Below, one piece after another: positions 33,589-46,325 of a stretch of 64,000 nucleotides of DNA (position 1 is the stretch's first letter; the number at the start of each line of letters is the position of its first letter). A program made the position numbers and the translations under genes. Where the stretch lies: the NCBI GenBank assembly GCA_032622095.1, contig CP136061.1:95849345-95913344 (forward strand), in the 5' to 3' direction. The notes beneath the pieces were generated by a model. The model saw only the letters and a program-made list of their open reading frames with translations, was not told the origin of the DNA and made no database searches. This DNA is from Siphonodentalium dalli. Lineage: Eukaryota > Mollusca > Scaphopoda > Gadilida > Siphonodentaliidae.

Positions 33589-33978
33589 TTAACCCTTTAC
33601 CCAACAGAACGGCCCTGTGCCAATGAATTCTCTTATATATGCGAGTCGACCATAGGTCGCCTCGCATATATAAGAGAATGCATTGGCTTAACACATATTA
33701 AAAATGATAAAATTGTCAAAGAATGGTAGAAAGTGTTAAAAAAAGATTTTTTTTAGGCCAATGCATTCTCTTATATATGCGAGGCGACCTATGGTCGACT
33801 CGCATATATCAGAGAATGCATTGGCACAGGGCATAACTGTAACCATCACAATGTGGTCAATGAACCGGTTCCAATGATATTCATATTTGTATGGTGTTAT
33901 TGAGACAGACCGAAGATATTTTAGACTGTTGAAGCTTTATTTGGGCGTTTTTGGCCGTTTTGTTGGGTAAAGGGTTAA
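33589..33978. mobile_element. TTAA-flanked MITE, family B, copy 2
   Basis: TTAACCCTTTACCCAACA to TGTTGGGTAAAGGGTTAA, with the same two inverted hairpin blocks as 2,612-3,011 and only small differences (10 bp shorter). Little divergence implies recent activity. Confidence 0.85.
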
Positions 33979-34699
33979 TGTCGACACAAACTTACTATTC
34001 AGTACAGTGAATAACTCGAGAACTCGCGGTCACGAGTATAAAATGCAAATGAACTAGTGCCACAAGGACGTGCGATTGAACATCTTTTCCCAGATGATAT
34101 TACAAATGGAAGAATCTTGCCCAATTTGTTCTTGACGGGAAAGATTTAAAAGAACGCAGATGCGTACATGTAAGAGCAAAGACATGTTTATGATGATTGA
34201 CAATTGACTTACTAACCACTGACTTTCATGCCAAATTTATCAGTAGATATATATCATTGCGACTTACATATCACTTTATTTTTCATGATTTATGATTTAT
34301 GATGTCAAAGACTCGTGTGAACGAGACACAAACAATTCCAGATGCGGACGAAGCTATCGAATCTTCAAACATTTGTCTTGAATGTTATAATAATTCTCTC
34401 TCGGTGAATCAGACCGAACTCTGCTTTGTAAATTCATAAATAGTAATCACAAACTCTCAATTTACATTGACTTTGGAATAGCATTAACTGCAACACACGT
34501 GTATGTGCATAATTCGATAAGGGTTAATTGGAAATGAATACCAGTACATTCTCGTTTACAAACATAATTATGTCTAATGTTCATATTTTTGTGGTAAACT
34601 GCCAAATACCATCAATATGAGTGATTTCTAAATTACAAAAATAAGACTCATCTTAGAAAAAATTGCGAGGTCACCAGATAGGTCAAACGTCAATTGTCG
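33979..34699. other. No gene or repeat recognised
   Basis: AT-rich sequence, nothing identified. Confidence 0.4.
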
Positions 34700-35024
34700 G
34701 AATACAATCATACCTGAATACAATCATACCTGAATACAATCATATCTGAATACAATCATACCTGAATACAATCATACCTGAATACAATCATACCTGAATA
34801 CAATCATACCTGAATACAATCATACCTGAATACAATCATACCTGAATACAATTATACCTGAATACAATCATATCTGAATACAATCATACCTGAATACAAT
34901 TATACCTGAATACAATCATATCTGAATACAATTATACCTGAATACAATCATACCTGAATACGATCACACCTGAATACAATCATACCTGAATACAATCATA
35001 CCTGAATACGATCATACCTGAATG
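34700..35024. repeat. 16-bp minisatellite, about 20 units
   Basis: Unit AATACAATCATACCTG with rare ATTATACC, CATATC and CGATCAT variants. Confidence 0.95.
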
Positions 35025-35246
35025 TAATGAATTATGTTCTCACATCCACGGATGTCGCGAACGCAGACGATTGTCTTTCCTCCTCGTCTCCATTTGGTGA
35101 ATCAAACTTTGGATATCTGAATAATTGATGCAAGTTTGTCAGTTTCTTACATGATGATGGTTGTTTCCTGGTGCCCTGGAGTAAATTTTCAGTGAACTAG
35201 TTTGTGGCGCTTTATGAAAGTAATAAAAATGTGGTAATTTGGCTAT

Positions 35247-35450
35247 GTGACTGAGAACACTATAATTCCCAACAAACCAGACCAATCTCTGAAAAAGATC
35301 GCATATAGTGTAAACGATATTTTATATTCGATCACAACATTCAATACATACAAACAAATTGACATAATTTTACAAAAAATGTTTTTTCTCAAAAACGTGG
35401 ATAAGACAACAAGCCTGAAAGGCTTTTATTAAGTCTTGGAATAAGAAAGT
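35247..35450 (+). pseudogene. LINE 3' end fragment
   Basis: A 61-codon frame ends just before GACAACAAGCCTGAAAGGCT, a small stem-loop also found as GACAACAAGCCCGAGGGCTT downstream of the LINE at 39,930 and 43,980. This points to a 3' coding end and UTR of a related LINE; the peptide itself is not diagnostic. Confidence 0.4.
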
Positions 35451-36032
35451 TACCCTTGGTATCAGGATAGATACCATATAGGGTAAATTTAGCAGACGGG
35501 GATAACATGTTAGATCCGAAAAATATTGTTCTAGGAGGGGTAAAGGGATAGAGTGCAGGAAGGAAGAACGTTTGTCAAGTTAATTGGTATTGTATACCAT
35601 ACGTCAGCCAAAACATAATTTTAGTTAGCCAACTTTGGTATTTATAACATATACTATTTACGAACCATGGAAAATTCAAAATCAAATCGAAACGCATTGT
35701 GGCCCACGTGGAGGAAATGCGCAAAAACAGAGCCAACCTACCTGTATTGTTAATTTAATATTAAAATATTAAAATAAATGGTTAGAAGTGTTCTTTAGCA
35801 TTATATGGTGAAATAAGAGCATGGGGAGTAACCCAGTGACACGGAGATTTATACGGCGTCGCTAAGTCCCTTCTGTGGTGTTCTTTTCCAGACTCTCGTG
35901 TCTGTCACCAACTCGTGAAGACCCATAGCAACATTCATTCGCTGGCTGCCCGTCAATGGCTTAGGGCTATTTTAAATCAAATGATGCGGTTATATGGCCT
36001 AAACACTCAGTCCGCTTGTACCCAAATCACAT
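35451..36032. other. No gene recognised
   Basis: AT-rich DNA with nothing identified. Confidence 0.4.
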
Positions 36033-36036
36033 TTAA

Positions 36037-36459
36037 ATGTACTCAATCCGAGCAGACGGTCCCCATACCATCAATATACAACATTTCTTTATACGCTTTA
36101 GTTATCAGAATCGATTTATTGCAAAAAAAAATGCTAACCACTGCCAACTATGGTATCAAATTTCCCAAAACTTGTTTTTTTCAACATTTTGTTCAACAAA
36201 GTATCACGAAATTTGACCGTATTGCCACTTGATTTTAGAGTTATCTATTTCCATCCGCAATTTTGTCTGAGACCCTCCGTTTGACCACGTGTTTCTGGGC
36301 CACATATTATTACATTTCTCGAGAAATAACAAACTTCAAAAATCGATATCTGATCACTCTGAGCCTTGAAGGGTAGGTTCCTCGACTCGAATCAAATAAT
36401 GTTTACACCCGAAGCCAAAGAAATAGTAATTTAGGAGCGTCTGATCGGATCGAGTATCT
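36037..36459. mobile_element. Family-A MITE, complete copy
   Basis: Starts ATGTACTCAATCCGAGCAGA and ends CTGATCGGATCGAGTATCT, with TTAA at 36,033-36,036 and 36,460-36,463. The internal ATGCTAACCACTGCCAACTA is shared with 49,868. Confidence 0.75.
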
Positions 36460-36902
36460 TTAAATATCATAAACTTCGGCTGCAAACTGAATGTTCAAAT
36501 TTATATGGACGGCGTAAGGCGCGTATAATGTTGATAACCCAAGTAGGACACCCCAACAGAGTTGTGACGGGGGTGGGTCATATATCTGTTTAGCTATCAT
36601 GTTGATGTCTGACTTCAGTGGTAACCATTGGGGAGAAAGTAACGGTTTGTTTAATGCATATAATCCTAGATATTATCAAATAATGGATAATTTGAAAAAG
36701 ATGTTGTCCGAAAACAATGCGATTTTTAAAATCTAAAAACAGCCAATTTCACACTAAATACTTATTATATGCGTATAATACATACGACATTATTTTGGAA
36801 AGATACCGAACGCATGGCCAGTGTGCATGGGACATTTTGGGTACAAGTGCTTAATTATCATAGCTTGTCATCAATGTACGTGTCATATAAAGTAACGGTT
36901 TG

Positions 36903-36965
36903 TTTATAGATACTCAATCAGATCAGACGCTCCTAAATTAGTATTTCTTTGGCTTCGGGGTCAAC
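36903..36965. repeat. Family-A MITE, left end fragment
   Basis: AGATACTCAATCAGATCAGACGCTCC followed by TTAGTATTTCTTTGGCTTCGG is the terminal block only. Confidence 0.6.
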
Positions 36966-37047
36966 ACAATGGATTTCTCATACAAAACGGTAGATTTGGT
37001 AGTGATTGCAGAAACTTGACATGCCGTGTCGCTTCCGTAGTTGACTA

Positions 37048-37614
37048 CCTTACTCGTATTTACATACGCGCAGTACTATTTTTCGCTCAGTTTTGAATTC
37101 GCGCACTTTAAATTCGCGCACATAGCTGCGCGAATTCAAAACTGACAAAAATATTTTCGTAATATTTCTGTGATATTTTCGTATATCCTGGAGCTGATAA
37201 CAGTTTCGGTTCTTAGTCATTGCTGGAGATATATAGAGTATATATGTATATTAAACACCATCGCGGTGGATTGACATCGTGTGGTCAATAAACTAGGAAC
37301 TACATACATCATAATTTTGTGGCGACCGGGAATATTAGTATTTCTTATACAAGTATTATACAAGTATGTCTATGTTACCATGATTTGTTGCTTGGCATTG
37401 TGAGCAATGATCTTGGTAGTGGTTGGCCGAATGTAAAAATGTCTATTTAACCATTCATAATATATGTAAACTCAGCAACATAGCCCTCTTGTATTTCCCA
37501 TGGACTGTGGTTTCGATTAAACTTGGCAGTCGTACTATTTTTCGCTCAGTTTTAAATTCACTCACCGATGGGTGCGCGAAAAATAATACTGCGCGAATTT
37601 AAATAAGAGTAAGG
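37048..37614. mobile_element. TA-flanked MITE, family D, copy 1
   Basis: Ends CCTTACTCGTATTTACATACG and the complement of AATTTAAATAAGAGTAAGG, flanked by TA (37,046-37,047; 37,615-37,616) as in Tc1/mariner insertions. Nested inverted blocks GCGCAGTACTATTTTTCGC and GAATTCGCGCA sit at both ends. No coding capacity. Confidence 0.75.
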
Positions 37615-37649
37615 TATACAATTTGTTCGGCTATAGCCCTACCATTAGT

Positions 37650-39823
37650 TAAAAACTTCCAAGTGTTTCCGTTCAGCTCAGTGTTCTTTGACGTACACTC
37701 CTCATTGTCTACGCATTTGGCCTTTGGTGATAATAGCGAAACCGTACCCGAACCAACAATGCACATGAACCAAATCAGGCAATGGGATGCATGTAAAATA
37801 ACCGACTTTCTATTGAATATGGATGTAACTACACTGAATGAAACACACAAGACGCTGTGCTCATACTCGTCGAATAGTGTAACGCCAGCTCAAATTAATA
37901 CAATTGTTAAATAAGTTACAGAAGAGTTTATGAAATCAGCCGAGCATTCATTCGGCACACGCACACCCCCGTCCACATAATAACAAGATATCGCATACAG
38001 TAAACAAGCCATGGTTCAATAAATCATGTCGAGACGCACGCCGAGCTTACCGCAAAGCGATTCGTGAATATAAATCGCGACGAGATGCTCCCTCTGAAAT
38101 AGAAATGAAACGAACCTCGCGCGTCTATAAACAAAAAATGGACAAAGCTATAAATCTCAATCGCGATACATGGCAGCAATGACACGTTTCAATGCTCAAG
38201 AATTTTGGAGAAGATTTAAAGATGTTAAACCACATGACCACATCGGCGTCTGAATATAACTTTGAGTTCTCTCGAAAATTATTTCCGCAGTATTAATGCT
38301 ATTACTCTTTGGATACATTTATTTGTCAGAACTCGAATCTGAATCCAAATGCAGACCTGAATAATGCCATTACCCGCGAAGAAATAAGTTGCGCTATTAA
38401 AAGCTTTAAAATGGGAAATCCTCAGGTCATGATTGTATTATGAATGAGTATATAAAATGTACCTCTGAAATGATGATGAAACTTTACTGTAAACTTTTAA
38501 ATGTAATTCTGGATTCGGGTGTAATTCCAGAAGATTGGCTACTGGGATATATTTTCCCCTTATACAAGAACAAGGGGGATTAAGCTGATCCTAGTAATTA
38601 CAGACCAATCACGATTCTCAGTTGTCTAGGCAAACTTTTTACTGAAATTTTGTCAAACCGTTTAGGTGTATATACAGAGGAACATCGTACTATTTTGGAG
38701 AACCAGGCAGGATTTAGAAAGGATCATTCCACTGTGGATAATATTTCCATATTACACCTATTGTCTGATATCAGCAGGAAACTAAACAAGAAACTCATAT
38801 GCGCCTTCATGGATTTCAAAAAGGCACTTGACATGGTATGGAGGCAGGGATTGTGGTATAAGCTGGAATTAGTGGAAAATATTGAGAATTGTCCAAAATA
38901 TGTACAAACACATTATGTCTTGTGTTCAGTTAAATGGCGACCGTTCTGAATATTTCCCATGTTGCTCTGGGGTTAGACAAAGAGTAAATTTATCACCTCT
39001 CCTCTTCTCGATATACCTCGATGATATGGATGGATACCTGTCCAAACAAAATGTGATCGGCTTACGTAATATAGTGAAAATGAGAACCGACTGGGTTGTT
39101 ACCTGAAAATATTTTTAATATTATATGCTGATGATACATTAATCATGGCTAAGACACCAAAAGCACAACAAAAACAATTAAATGAATTTGAAAAATATTG
39201 CGACAAATGGAAATTGACAGTTAATACTGATAATACTAAAATTCGAAAAATGTCGAAAAGTAGTCTCACAAAGAAAACGAAATTAAAGGGAGTAAGATTG
39301 ACATTGTCAAACAGTTTAACTATACCTAGTCATACGATTCTGCAAATCTGGCTCATTCAACCCAGCGAAAAAGATATTAATGGATAAGGCCACGCGGGCC
39401 ATGTATTCCATAATAGGACAATCTCGGAAACATTGTTTATCCATCGGCAATCAGCTCGACCTATTTGAGACATACGTGAAACCCATTCTTCTTTATGGCT
39501 GTGAAGTATGGGGGTTTGATAATAATGACATACTCGAGAGCGTACAGAGAATATTCCTAAAACATATTCTAGGACTGAGACAATCGACCCCAAATTTTAT
39601 GATTTATGGTGAAAGTGGCAAACTACCACTTGAAGTAATGCTTAAAGTCAGAATGGTTAAATATTGGTGCAATATTGTCAACAGTGACGCTGATCGATTC
39701 CCAAAAGTTCTACTGAAATTAGCACAATCCATATCTGACGACCCCAATATCGAAGATGGCGGTTTACCCTGGTTAAACCGAATACAGGGGTTACTAGATG
39801 ATTTTAATCAGCCACATATTTAG
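37650..39823 (+). pseudogene. LINE (jockey/CR1-like) reverse transcriptase, broken
   Basis: The linker before RT is at 37,663-37,914 and about 38,008-38,180 (KPWFN...C...R..YR order). RT follows: NYRPITILS near 38,600, AGFRKDHST near 38,709, FMDFKKALDMVW near 38,808 (motif A), LSPLLFSIYLDDM near 38,991, and YADD at 39,124-39,135 (catalytic motif C). The thumb and C-terminal part are in 39,380-39,823 (FETYVKPILLYGCEVWG). Several stops and phase changes mean it is not functional. The N-terminal endonuclease is absent; the left side abuts the TA-flanked MITE. Reverse transcriptase would copy the element's own RNA at the nicked target. Confidence 0.8.
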
Positions 39824-40494
39824 TGTAAACATACTTTTATTTCCAAATCCAAACAGATCACATAATATACAGATGATACAAATATGCAAAAATCGAAGAG
39901 ATAAAGTATGGAAATGAGGATCAGACAACAAGCCCGAGGGCTTATATGAAGTCTTCTCCTCTTTGGCGGCATGCCCTTCCCCAATTAGTGAGGGATGGGT
40001 ATCGATCAGACGAGAAATTATTGAACTATCGGTTTTTAGGAGAAATGGAGATATATAACTAAGTTTGAGTTAGGTATGGACACAGGGAGAAGATAGTGTT
40101 AGGGATAGCAATAGGCATGGGGAGAGATATAGGAAGTAGAAGTCAGGAGGGGACAGTTGAAACGTGAAATGATGATAGTGGTGGGGAGTTTTCAATTGTT
40201 GAGCTGTTGTGTGATAAAATTATACTCGTCTATAGTAAGATTCGTGCGTCATGTACCATGGGAGGGGGTCAATCACAATGGCCAATTCGTATTTCAATGG
40301 TCTTCACTGTGAATGTCGCAGCATCATTCATGTGGAATCGTTTCACGTATCAGGATAATAACAAGTAAGTAACATACAAAATATTCGTTACCGGAAGGCA
40401 TTTACATATACTACATATACAATGGGAAATATCATGCTGCCGCATAACGCGACCGGAACCCAAAGTAATTTGTTACCCGTACAAATCATGGAAA
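39824..40494. other. 3' UTRs of two converging LINEs
   Basis: It holds the plus-strand tail with GACAACAAGCCCGAGGGCTT (near 39,926), then the tail of the reverse-strand LINE. No coding sequence. Confidence 0.55.
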
Positions 40495-41043
40495 TCATTT
40501 TGTTCTCATAATATATGTCTGTACTGAAGTAAATATCTGTTTGTTTTCGCGAAGGGATCCCCGCATCAGAGTATTCTCAGATAGGGCAACATTGGGTAGG
40601 GAGTCGTATAGTTCTCTTCTGGGCTTTTGATAAAATGTACATTCCAAGAGATAATGGTAAGTGGTCTCAAGTTCGCCACATAAACAGAAGGGGGAAATGT
40701 TTACATGATTATCTATCAGGTCACAACTCAGGTGGCTGCAGTTCAGTCTTAACTGGGTATGCAGGATATGAGATTTACGGCATTGACTATGATACAAATA
40801 GGCAGGTGGACGTATATTGTCGCTGTTCAGTTCCTTATTGAAGTCTTTGATTGTACTGCTGCCCTTTGTAGTTTCCGGCAGTTTTTTCCATTCGGTAATT
40901 GCAGCTGGTAAGAAATAATCCATATAATAGTCATAGTTAATATTCGAGGGTAGTCTTATATGTTCAAATCTGAAGTTATATCTGGAATTGTTTGCCTGGA
41001 TTGGTCGTACATAAGTTCTTTGTGATCGCCTCCATCTGGGCAC
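40495..41043 (-). pseudogene. LINE C-terminal domain, reverse strand, unit 1
   Basis: A 182-codon open frame. FLPAAITEWKKLPETTKGSS resembles the conserved (F)FP..I.EWN.LP stretch after LINE RTs, and the Cys/His pattern FCLCGELETTYHYLLEC follows near its residues 138-154. This is a 5'-truncated LINE of the jockey/CR1 type, facing the plus-strand LINE. It is uninterrupted here, which is notable because its RT is missing. Confidence 0.7.
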
Positions 41044-41045
41044 AG

Positions 41046-41526
41046 TTCGATCGGTCCAGCAACATGCCTAAATGAGCGTATATGAGCGAGGTCAAGGTCA
41101 ATGACACTGTCGCAATTGAAATTGGACGCGCCCATATTGTTCCCGGGATCAAAGTAGGCCTACATACCAAATATGATTTTTGCAGTTTTTGAGTCTATAA
41201 CACACATACATACACACTTACATACATATGCACATACAGAAGTTCAAAAAATATATAATAGACTAGCTACGTTGAAAAGTATTAGGAAAAAGAACAAAAA
41301 ACTATTGTTCGACCGGTCCAGAAACATGCCTATATGAGCGTATATGAGCGAGGTCAAGATCAAGTTCAAGGACACGGTCGCGCGTTAAATTGGACCAGCC
41401 CATATTGTTCCCCGGATCAATGTAGGCCCATATACCAAATTTGAGTCGGATCGGTGGAGCATTTTTCGAGTCTACAGACATATACAAATACATACAGACA
41501 GAAGTTCCAAAATATATAAAAAAATT
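41046..41526 (+). repeat. Two retroelement tails in tandem, unit 1
   Basis: GCGTATATGAGCGAGGTCAAG occurs at about 41,077 and 41,337, each followed by CCCATATTGTTCC(C)CGGATCAA, ACATACCAAAT or ATACCAAAT, a CATACA-rich stretch and AAAATATATAA. Each is about 230 bp and reads like a SINE or LINE 3' end. Confidence 0.6.
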
Positions 41527-41606
41527 ACACGTGACCATTGTGGTGAGCACCATAGTCATGCAAATGATTTACAACCTGTTTCGTTCAACAGCGCGCTAAG
41601 AATGGA

Positions 41607-41661
41607 CATGGACGCTCTTTATTTACCACTGTTAGAAGAAGGTAGCAGCGAACGCTCTTTA
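41607..41661. repeat. Paired ACGCTCTTTATT motif, unit 1
   Basis: Two copies of ACGCTCTTTATT 42 bases apart. The same paired arrangement occurs at 46,267, 48,301, 49,421 and, inverted, at 21,765. Confidence 0.7.
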
Positions 41662-41667
41662 TTATTA

Positions 41668-41880
41668 CCACTTGATTTTAGAGTTATCCATCTTCATCCA
41701 CATATTCGTCCGTTTGACCACATGCTTCTGATCCACAAACAATAGAAATAGCAAACTTCAAAAATCGATATCTAATCACTCTGAGCGTTGATGGTGGGTT
41801 CCTCGACTCGAATCAAATATTGTTTACCCCCGAAGCCAAAGAAATAGCAATTTAGGAGCCTCTGATCGGATTGAGTACCT
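41668..41880. mobile_element. Family-A MITE, right part, unit 1
   Basis: From CCACTTGATTTTAGAGTTATC to GATCGGATTGAGTACCT + TTAA (41,881-41,884). The left end is lost. Confidence 0.65.
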
Positions 41881-42150
41881 TTAAAAAAAATGCTTTTTGA
41901 AAAAGCGTTCAATGCAATTGCTATGTTTATTATGCACGTGGCTTGGAGATTCTGTATCGTTTTAGAAATTAGTAAATAGTTTTGAATATGAACAAAAAAT
42001 CTTAAGCGAAATATGGCCGCTAATTATATATATATTTAATGTTCAACAAAGCAATAATGTGCATGGGCTCAGAGACAGAAAACATACGCGAACAGACATG
42101 GAACAAACGGAATATATTCATATCATTTGAACTACAGCCCCTGATTCCAA

Positions 42151-42977
42151 CACAGGTCCCGTGGTGCGACAACCCCACCACGAGTATCCACATTAAGGCT
42201 TAACCAAAGCAGTCCAATGTGGCCTCCAGTGATATGTTTATTAAATTTTAAAATTGGTAGAAAAGTATCAAGAATGTCACAAAATTCGCAGAAAACAACT
42301 GGCAATATTATCATATGTAGTAAATAACACTATAGTGGTATCAGATTAAAAAAATATGTGGCACTTAATTACCAACCAAATTCTGACTTTGTGCGCATTT
42401 ACAGACATAATAGTCAGATAATTTCCACAAGAGAAAATATATTTTGATTCAGGAGAACTCCAGAAACGCTTTGTTGAGAAATCCACATTTTATAGTACAA
42501 AAAAGTATTTTATTGCAATCTTCCACGGTGAGGGTATGATTTTTGACTCAACTTCAACAGAAATTAAACAGCCATATTTGGTACCGACTGTCGTGTCTTG
42601 TTTATACCGTAGGCCAAGTTCACTCAACCACCCACGCATACAATTTAACATAGCCATCCTGTTCCAATCCCAATCAGGTTAATCAAGAGATTATTCAAAG
42701 TATGCCCACTGGCTGAATGAAACTGAATACAGTCATAGTCAAACAGAACTGTGTGATACCTGGTTGTGACATTTCAAACACTCAATTCAAAAACATGAGA
42801 ATAAAGTCATGTTCTGTTGCATAATGTAAGGATTTCTCAACATAGCATTCTTCATAGAGATCCCAAATCAGGATTTAATTTTATTTATGGAAATTTCTCA
42901 ACTACAAACCATGTGCGTGCGCACAAAGTCTGATGTCAATTTGGAAGAAAGTATCACATGATTCCAATTTCTTTCAC
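42151..42977. mobile_element. hAT-like element, truncated by the duplication junction
   Basis: Starts CACAGGTCCCGTGGTGCGAC after GATTCCAA and follows 46,791-47,626 closely until the junction at 42,977. The right end is missing because the tandem unit stops inside it. Confidence 0.75.
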
Positions 42978-43873
42978 AGTTAAATGGCGACTGTTCTGAA
43001 TATTTCCCATGTTGCTCTGGGGTTAGACAAAGAGAAAATTTATCACCTCTTCTCGATATACCTCGATGATATGAATGGCTACCTGTCCAAACAAAATGTG
43101 ATCGGCTTACGTAAAATAGTGAAAATGAGAACCGACTGCATGGGTTGTTACCTGAAAATATTTTTAATATTATATGCTGATGATACATTAATCATGGCTA
43201 AGACACCAAAAGCACAACAAAAACAATTAAATGAATTTGAAAAAATATTGCGACAAATGGAAATTGACACTTAATACTGATAAGACTAAAATTCTAAAAA
43301 TGTCGAAAAGTAGTCTCACAAAGAAAACGAAATTAAAGGGAGTAAGATTGATATTGTCAAACAGTTTAACTATACCTAGTCATACGATTCTGCAAATCTG
43401 GCTCATTCAACCCAGCGAAAAAGATATTAATGGATAAGGCCACGCGGGCCATGTATTCCATAATAGGACAATCTCGGAAACATTGTTTATCCATCGGCAA
43501 TCAGCTCGACCTATTTGAGACATACGTGAAACCCATTCTTCTTTATGGCTGTGAAGTATGGGGGTTTGATAATAATGACATACTCGAGAGCGTACAGAGA
43601 ATATTCCTAAAACATATTCTAGGACTGAGAAAATCGACCCAAAATATTATGATTTATGGTGAAAGTGGCAAACTACCACTTGAAGTAATGATTAAAGTCA
43701 GAATGGTTAAATATTGGTGCAATATTGTCAACAGTGACGCTGATCGATTCCCAAAAGTTCTACTGAAATTAGCACAATCCATATCTGACGACCCCAATAT
43801 CGAAGATGGCGGTTTACCCTGGTTAAACCGAATACAGGGGTTACTAGATGATTTTAATCAGCCACATATTTAG
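42978..43873 (+). pseudogene. LINE RT end, tandem copy in unit 2
   Basis: Repeat of 38,926-39,823: YADD at 43,173-43,184, KAQQKQLNEFEK, then the 147-codon C-terminal frame 43,430-43,873. It differs by small indels (a 5-bp loss near 43,049 and an added CAT near 43,139) and a few substitutions. The RT N-terminal half is absent, so it is dead on arrival. Confidence 0.8.
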
Positions 43874-44544
43874 TGTAAACATACTTTTATTTCCAAATCC
43901 AAACAGATCACATAATATACAGATGATACAAATATGCAAAAATCGAAGAGATAAAGTATGGAAATGAGGATCAGACAACAAGCCCGAGGGCTTATATGAA
44001 GTCTTCTCCTCTTTGGCGGCATGCCCTTCCCCAATAAGTGAGGGAGGGGTATCGATCAGACGGGAAATTATTGAACTATCGGTTTTTAGGAGAAATGGAG
44101 ATATATAACTAAGTTTGAGTTAGGTATGGACACAGGGAGAAGATAGTGTTATGGATATCAATAGGCATGGGGAGAGAGATAGGAAGTAGAAGTCAGGAGG
44201 GGACAGTTGAAACGTGAAATGATGATAGTGGTGGGGAGTTTTCAATAGTTGAGCTGTTGTGTGATAAAATTATACTCGTCTATATTAAGATTCGTGCGTC
44301 ATGTACCATGGGAGGGGGTCAATCACAATGACCAATTCGTATTTAAATGGTCTTCACTGTGAATGTCGCAGCATCATTCATGTGGAATCGTTTCACGTAT
44401 CAGGATAATAACAAGTAAGTAACATACAACATATTCGTTACCGGAAGGCATTTACATATACTACATATACAATGGGAAATATCATGCTGCCGCATAACGC
44501 GACCGGAACCCAAAGTAATTTGTTACCCGTACAAATCATGGAAA

Positions 44545-45105
44545 TCATTTTGTTCTCATAATATATGTCTGTACTGAAGTAAATATGTGTTTGTTTTCGC
44601 GAAGGCTAAGCTCCCTTGATCCCCGCATCAGAGTATTCTCATATAAGGCAACATTGGGTAGGTAGTCGTATAGTTCTCTTCTGGGCTTTTGATAAAATGT
44701 ACATTCAAAGAGAAAATGGTAAGTGGTCTCAAGTTCCCCACATAAACAGAAGGGGGAAATTTTTACATGATTATCTATCAGGTCACAACTCAGGTGGCTG
44801 CAGTTCAGTCTTAACTGGGTATGCAGGATATGAGATTTACGGCATTGACTATGATACAAATAGGCAGGTGGACGTATATTGTCGCTGTTCAGTTCCTTAT
44901 TGAAGTCTTTGATTGTACTGCTGCCCTTTGTAGTTTCCGGCAGTTTGTTCCATTCGGTAATTGCAGCTGGTAAGAAAGAATCCATATAATAGTCATAGTT
45001 AATATTCGAGGGTAGTCTTATATGTTCAAATCTGAAGTTATATCTGGAATTGTTTGCCTGGATTGGTCGTACATAAGTTCTTTGTGATCGCCTCCATCTG
45101 GGCAC
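44545..45105 (-). pseudogene. LINE C-terminal domain, reverse strand, unit 2
   Basis: A 186-codon frame, nearly the same as 40,495-41,043 but with four extra residues near its end (RELS) and a few substitutions (for example HYLLEC to HFLFEC). The Cys/His motif is kept. Confidence 0.7.
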
Positions 45106-45106
45106 A

Positions 45107-45308
45107 GTTCGATCGGTCCAGCAACATGCCTAAATGAGCGTATATGAGCGAGGTCAAGGTCAAGGACACTGTCGCACTTGAAATTGGACGCGCCCATATT
45201 GTTCCCGGGATCAAAGTAGGCCTACATACCAAATATGAGTCGGATCTGTCTATAGCACACATACATACACACTTACATACATATGCACATACAGAAGTTC
45301 AAAAATAT
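45107..45308 (+). repeat. Retroelement tail, unit 2, first copy
   Basis: Counterpart of 41,046-41,260, ending AGTTCAAAAATATATATAA directly before the extra insertion. Confidence 0.6.
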
Positions 45309-45905
45309 ATATAACTAGAAGGTGACCCGACTTCGTCCGGGCTATTCAAAAACCAAATTTCAAGTCGATAGCGCCACCCGTTTTCGAGATCTGGTCTGCG
45401 CATGCGTGAAGCTGGCGTCGCACGGGCTCGGCGACCCGATAAAATTCGTATCCGGGGCAAGATACATTCACATACCAAATATCAAGTCGATAGCTCCACC
45501 CGTTTCCGAGATATATAGCCCAATGTCATTTGCGGATACCTCGGCCGGTGATGAGTTAACGCGACATCGGCCGGTTAAGAGTTAACGCGATCACGTCACG
45601 ATCTGTTGATGGCGTAATATATTTACGCAATGTTTTTCGATGAGCGAAGCATGGTCCTGCGTTCTTCCCGATAATTAAGGTAGAAACTTTAAACGTACAC
45701 AGGCGTGTGATACATCATTGGAAAGATGAAGCGCCACAGATTCTAACCGTGCAAATTATATGACTGGCAATTTATTATTCGCGCCTATGCCACTTCCCGA
45801 CAGAAAATACCCCCACATACCATGTTTCATCGAAATCGGGTCGGCCGTTATCGAGTCCATCGCGAACACACAGACAGACACACACACACACAGATCTTCC
45901 AAAAT
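45309..45905 (+). mobile_element. Retroelement-like insertion present only in unit 2
   Basis: Begins ACTAGAAGGTGACCCGACTTC, has two AATTTCAAGTCGATAG / AAATATCAAGTCGATAG units, and ends with ATCGAAATCGGGTCGGCC, ACACACAGACAGACACACAC and AAAATATATAA. It matches both ends of 11,400-12,115. Absent from unit 1 at 41,250-41,262. Confidence 0.7.
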
Positions 45906-45964
45906 ATATAATAGATAGACTAGCTACGTTGAAAAGTATTAGGAAAAAGAACAAAAAACTATTG

Positions 45965-46180
45965 TTCGGCCGGTCCAGAAACATGCCTATATGAGCGTAT
46001 ATGAGCGAGGTCAAGATCAAGTTCAAGGACACGGTCGCGCGTTAAATTGGACCCGCCCATATTGTTCCCCGGATCAATGTAGGCCCATATACCAAATTGA
46101 GTCGGATCGGTGGAGCATTTTTCGAGTCTACAGACATATACAAATACATACAGACAGAAGTTCCAAAATATATAAAAAAT
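45965..46180 (+). repeat. Retroelement tail, unit 2, second copy
   Basis: Counterpart of 41,301-41,526 with single-base differences. Confidence 0.6.
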
Positions 46181-46325
46181 TACACGTGACCATTGTGGTG
46201 AGCACCAATGTAGTCCTGCAAATGATTTACAACCTGTTTCGTTCAACAGCGCGCTAAGAATGACATGGACGCTCTTTATTTACCACTGTTAGAAGAAGGT
46301 AGCAGCGAACGCTCTTTATTATTAC

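Larger units (their letters stand above)
38926..42977. repeat. Tandem segmental duplication, unit 1 (4.05 kb)
   Basis: It starts inside the LINE RT at CAGTTAAATGGCGACCGTTC and ends inside a hAT-like element at CAATTTCTTTCACAG. Unit 2 begins at the next base with the same TTAAATGGCGAC. Order in both units: LINE RT end, LINE 3' UTR, opposing LINE end, two retroelement tails, paired AACGCTCTTTATT, family-A MITE, hAT-like element. Confidence 0.9.
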
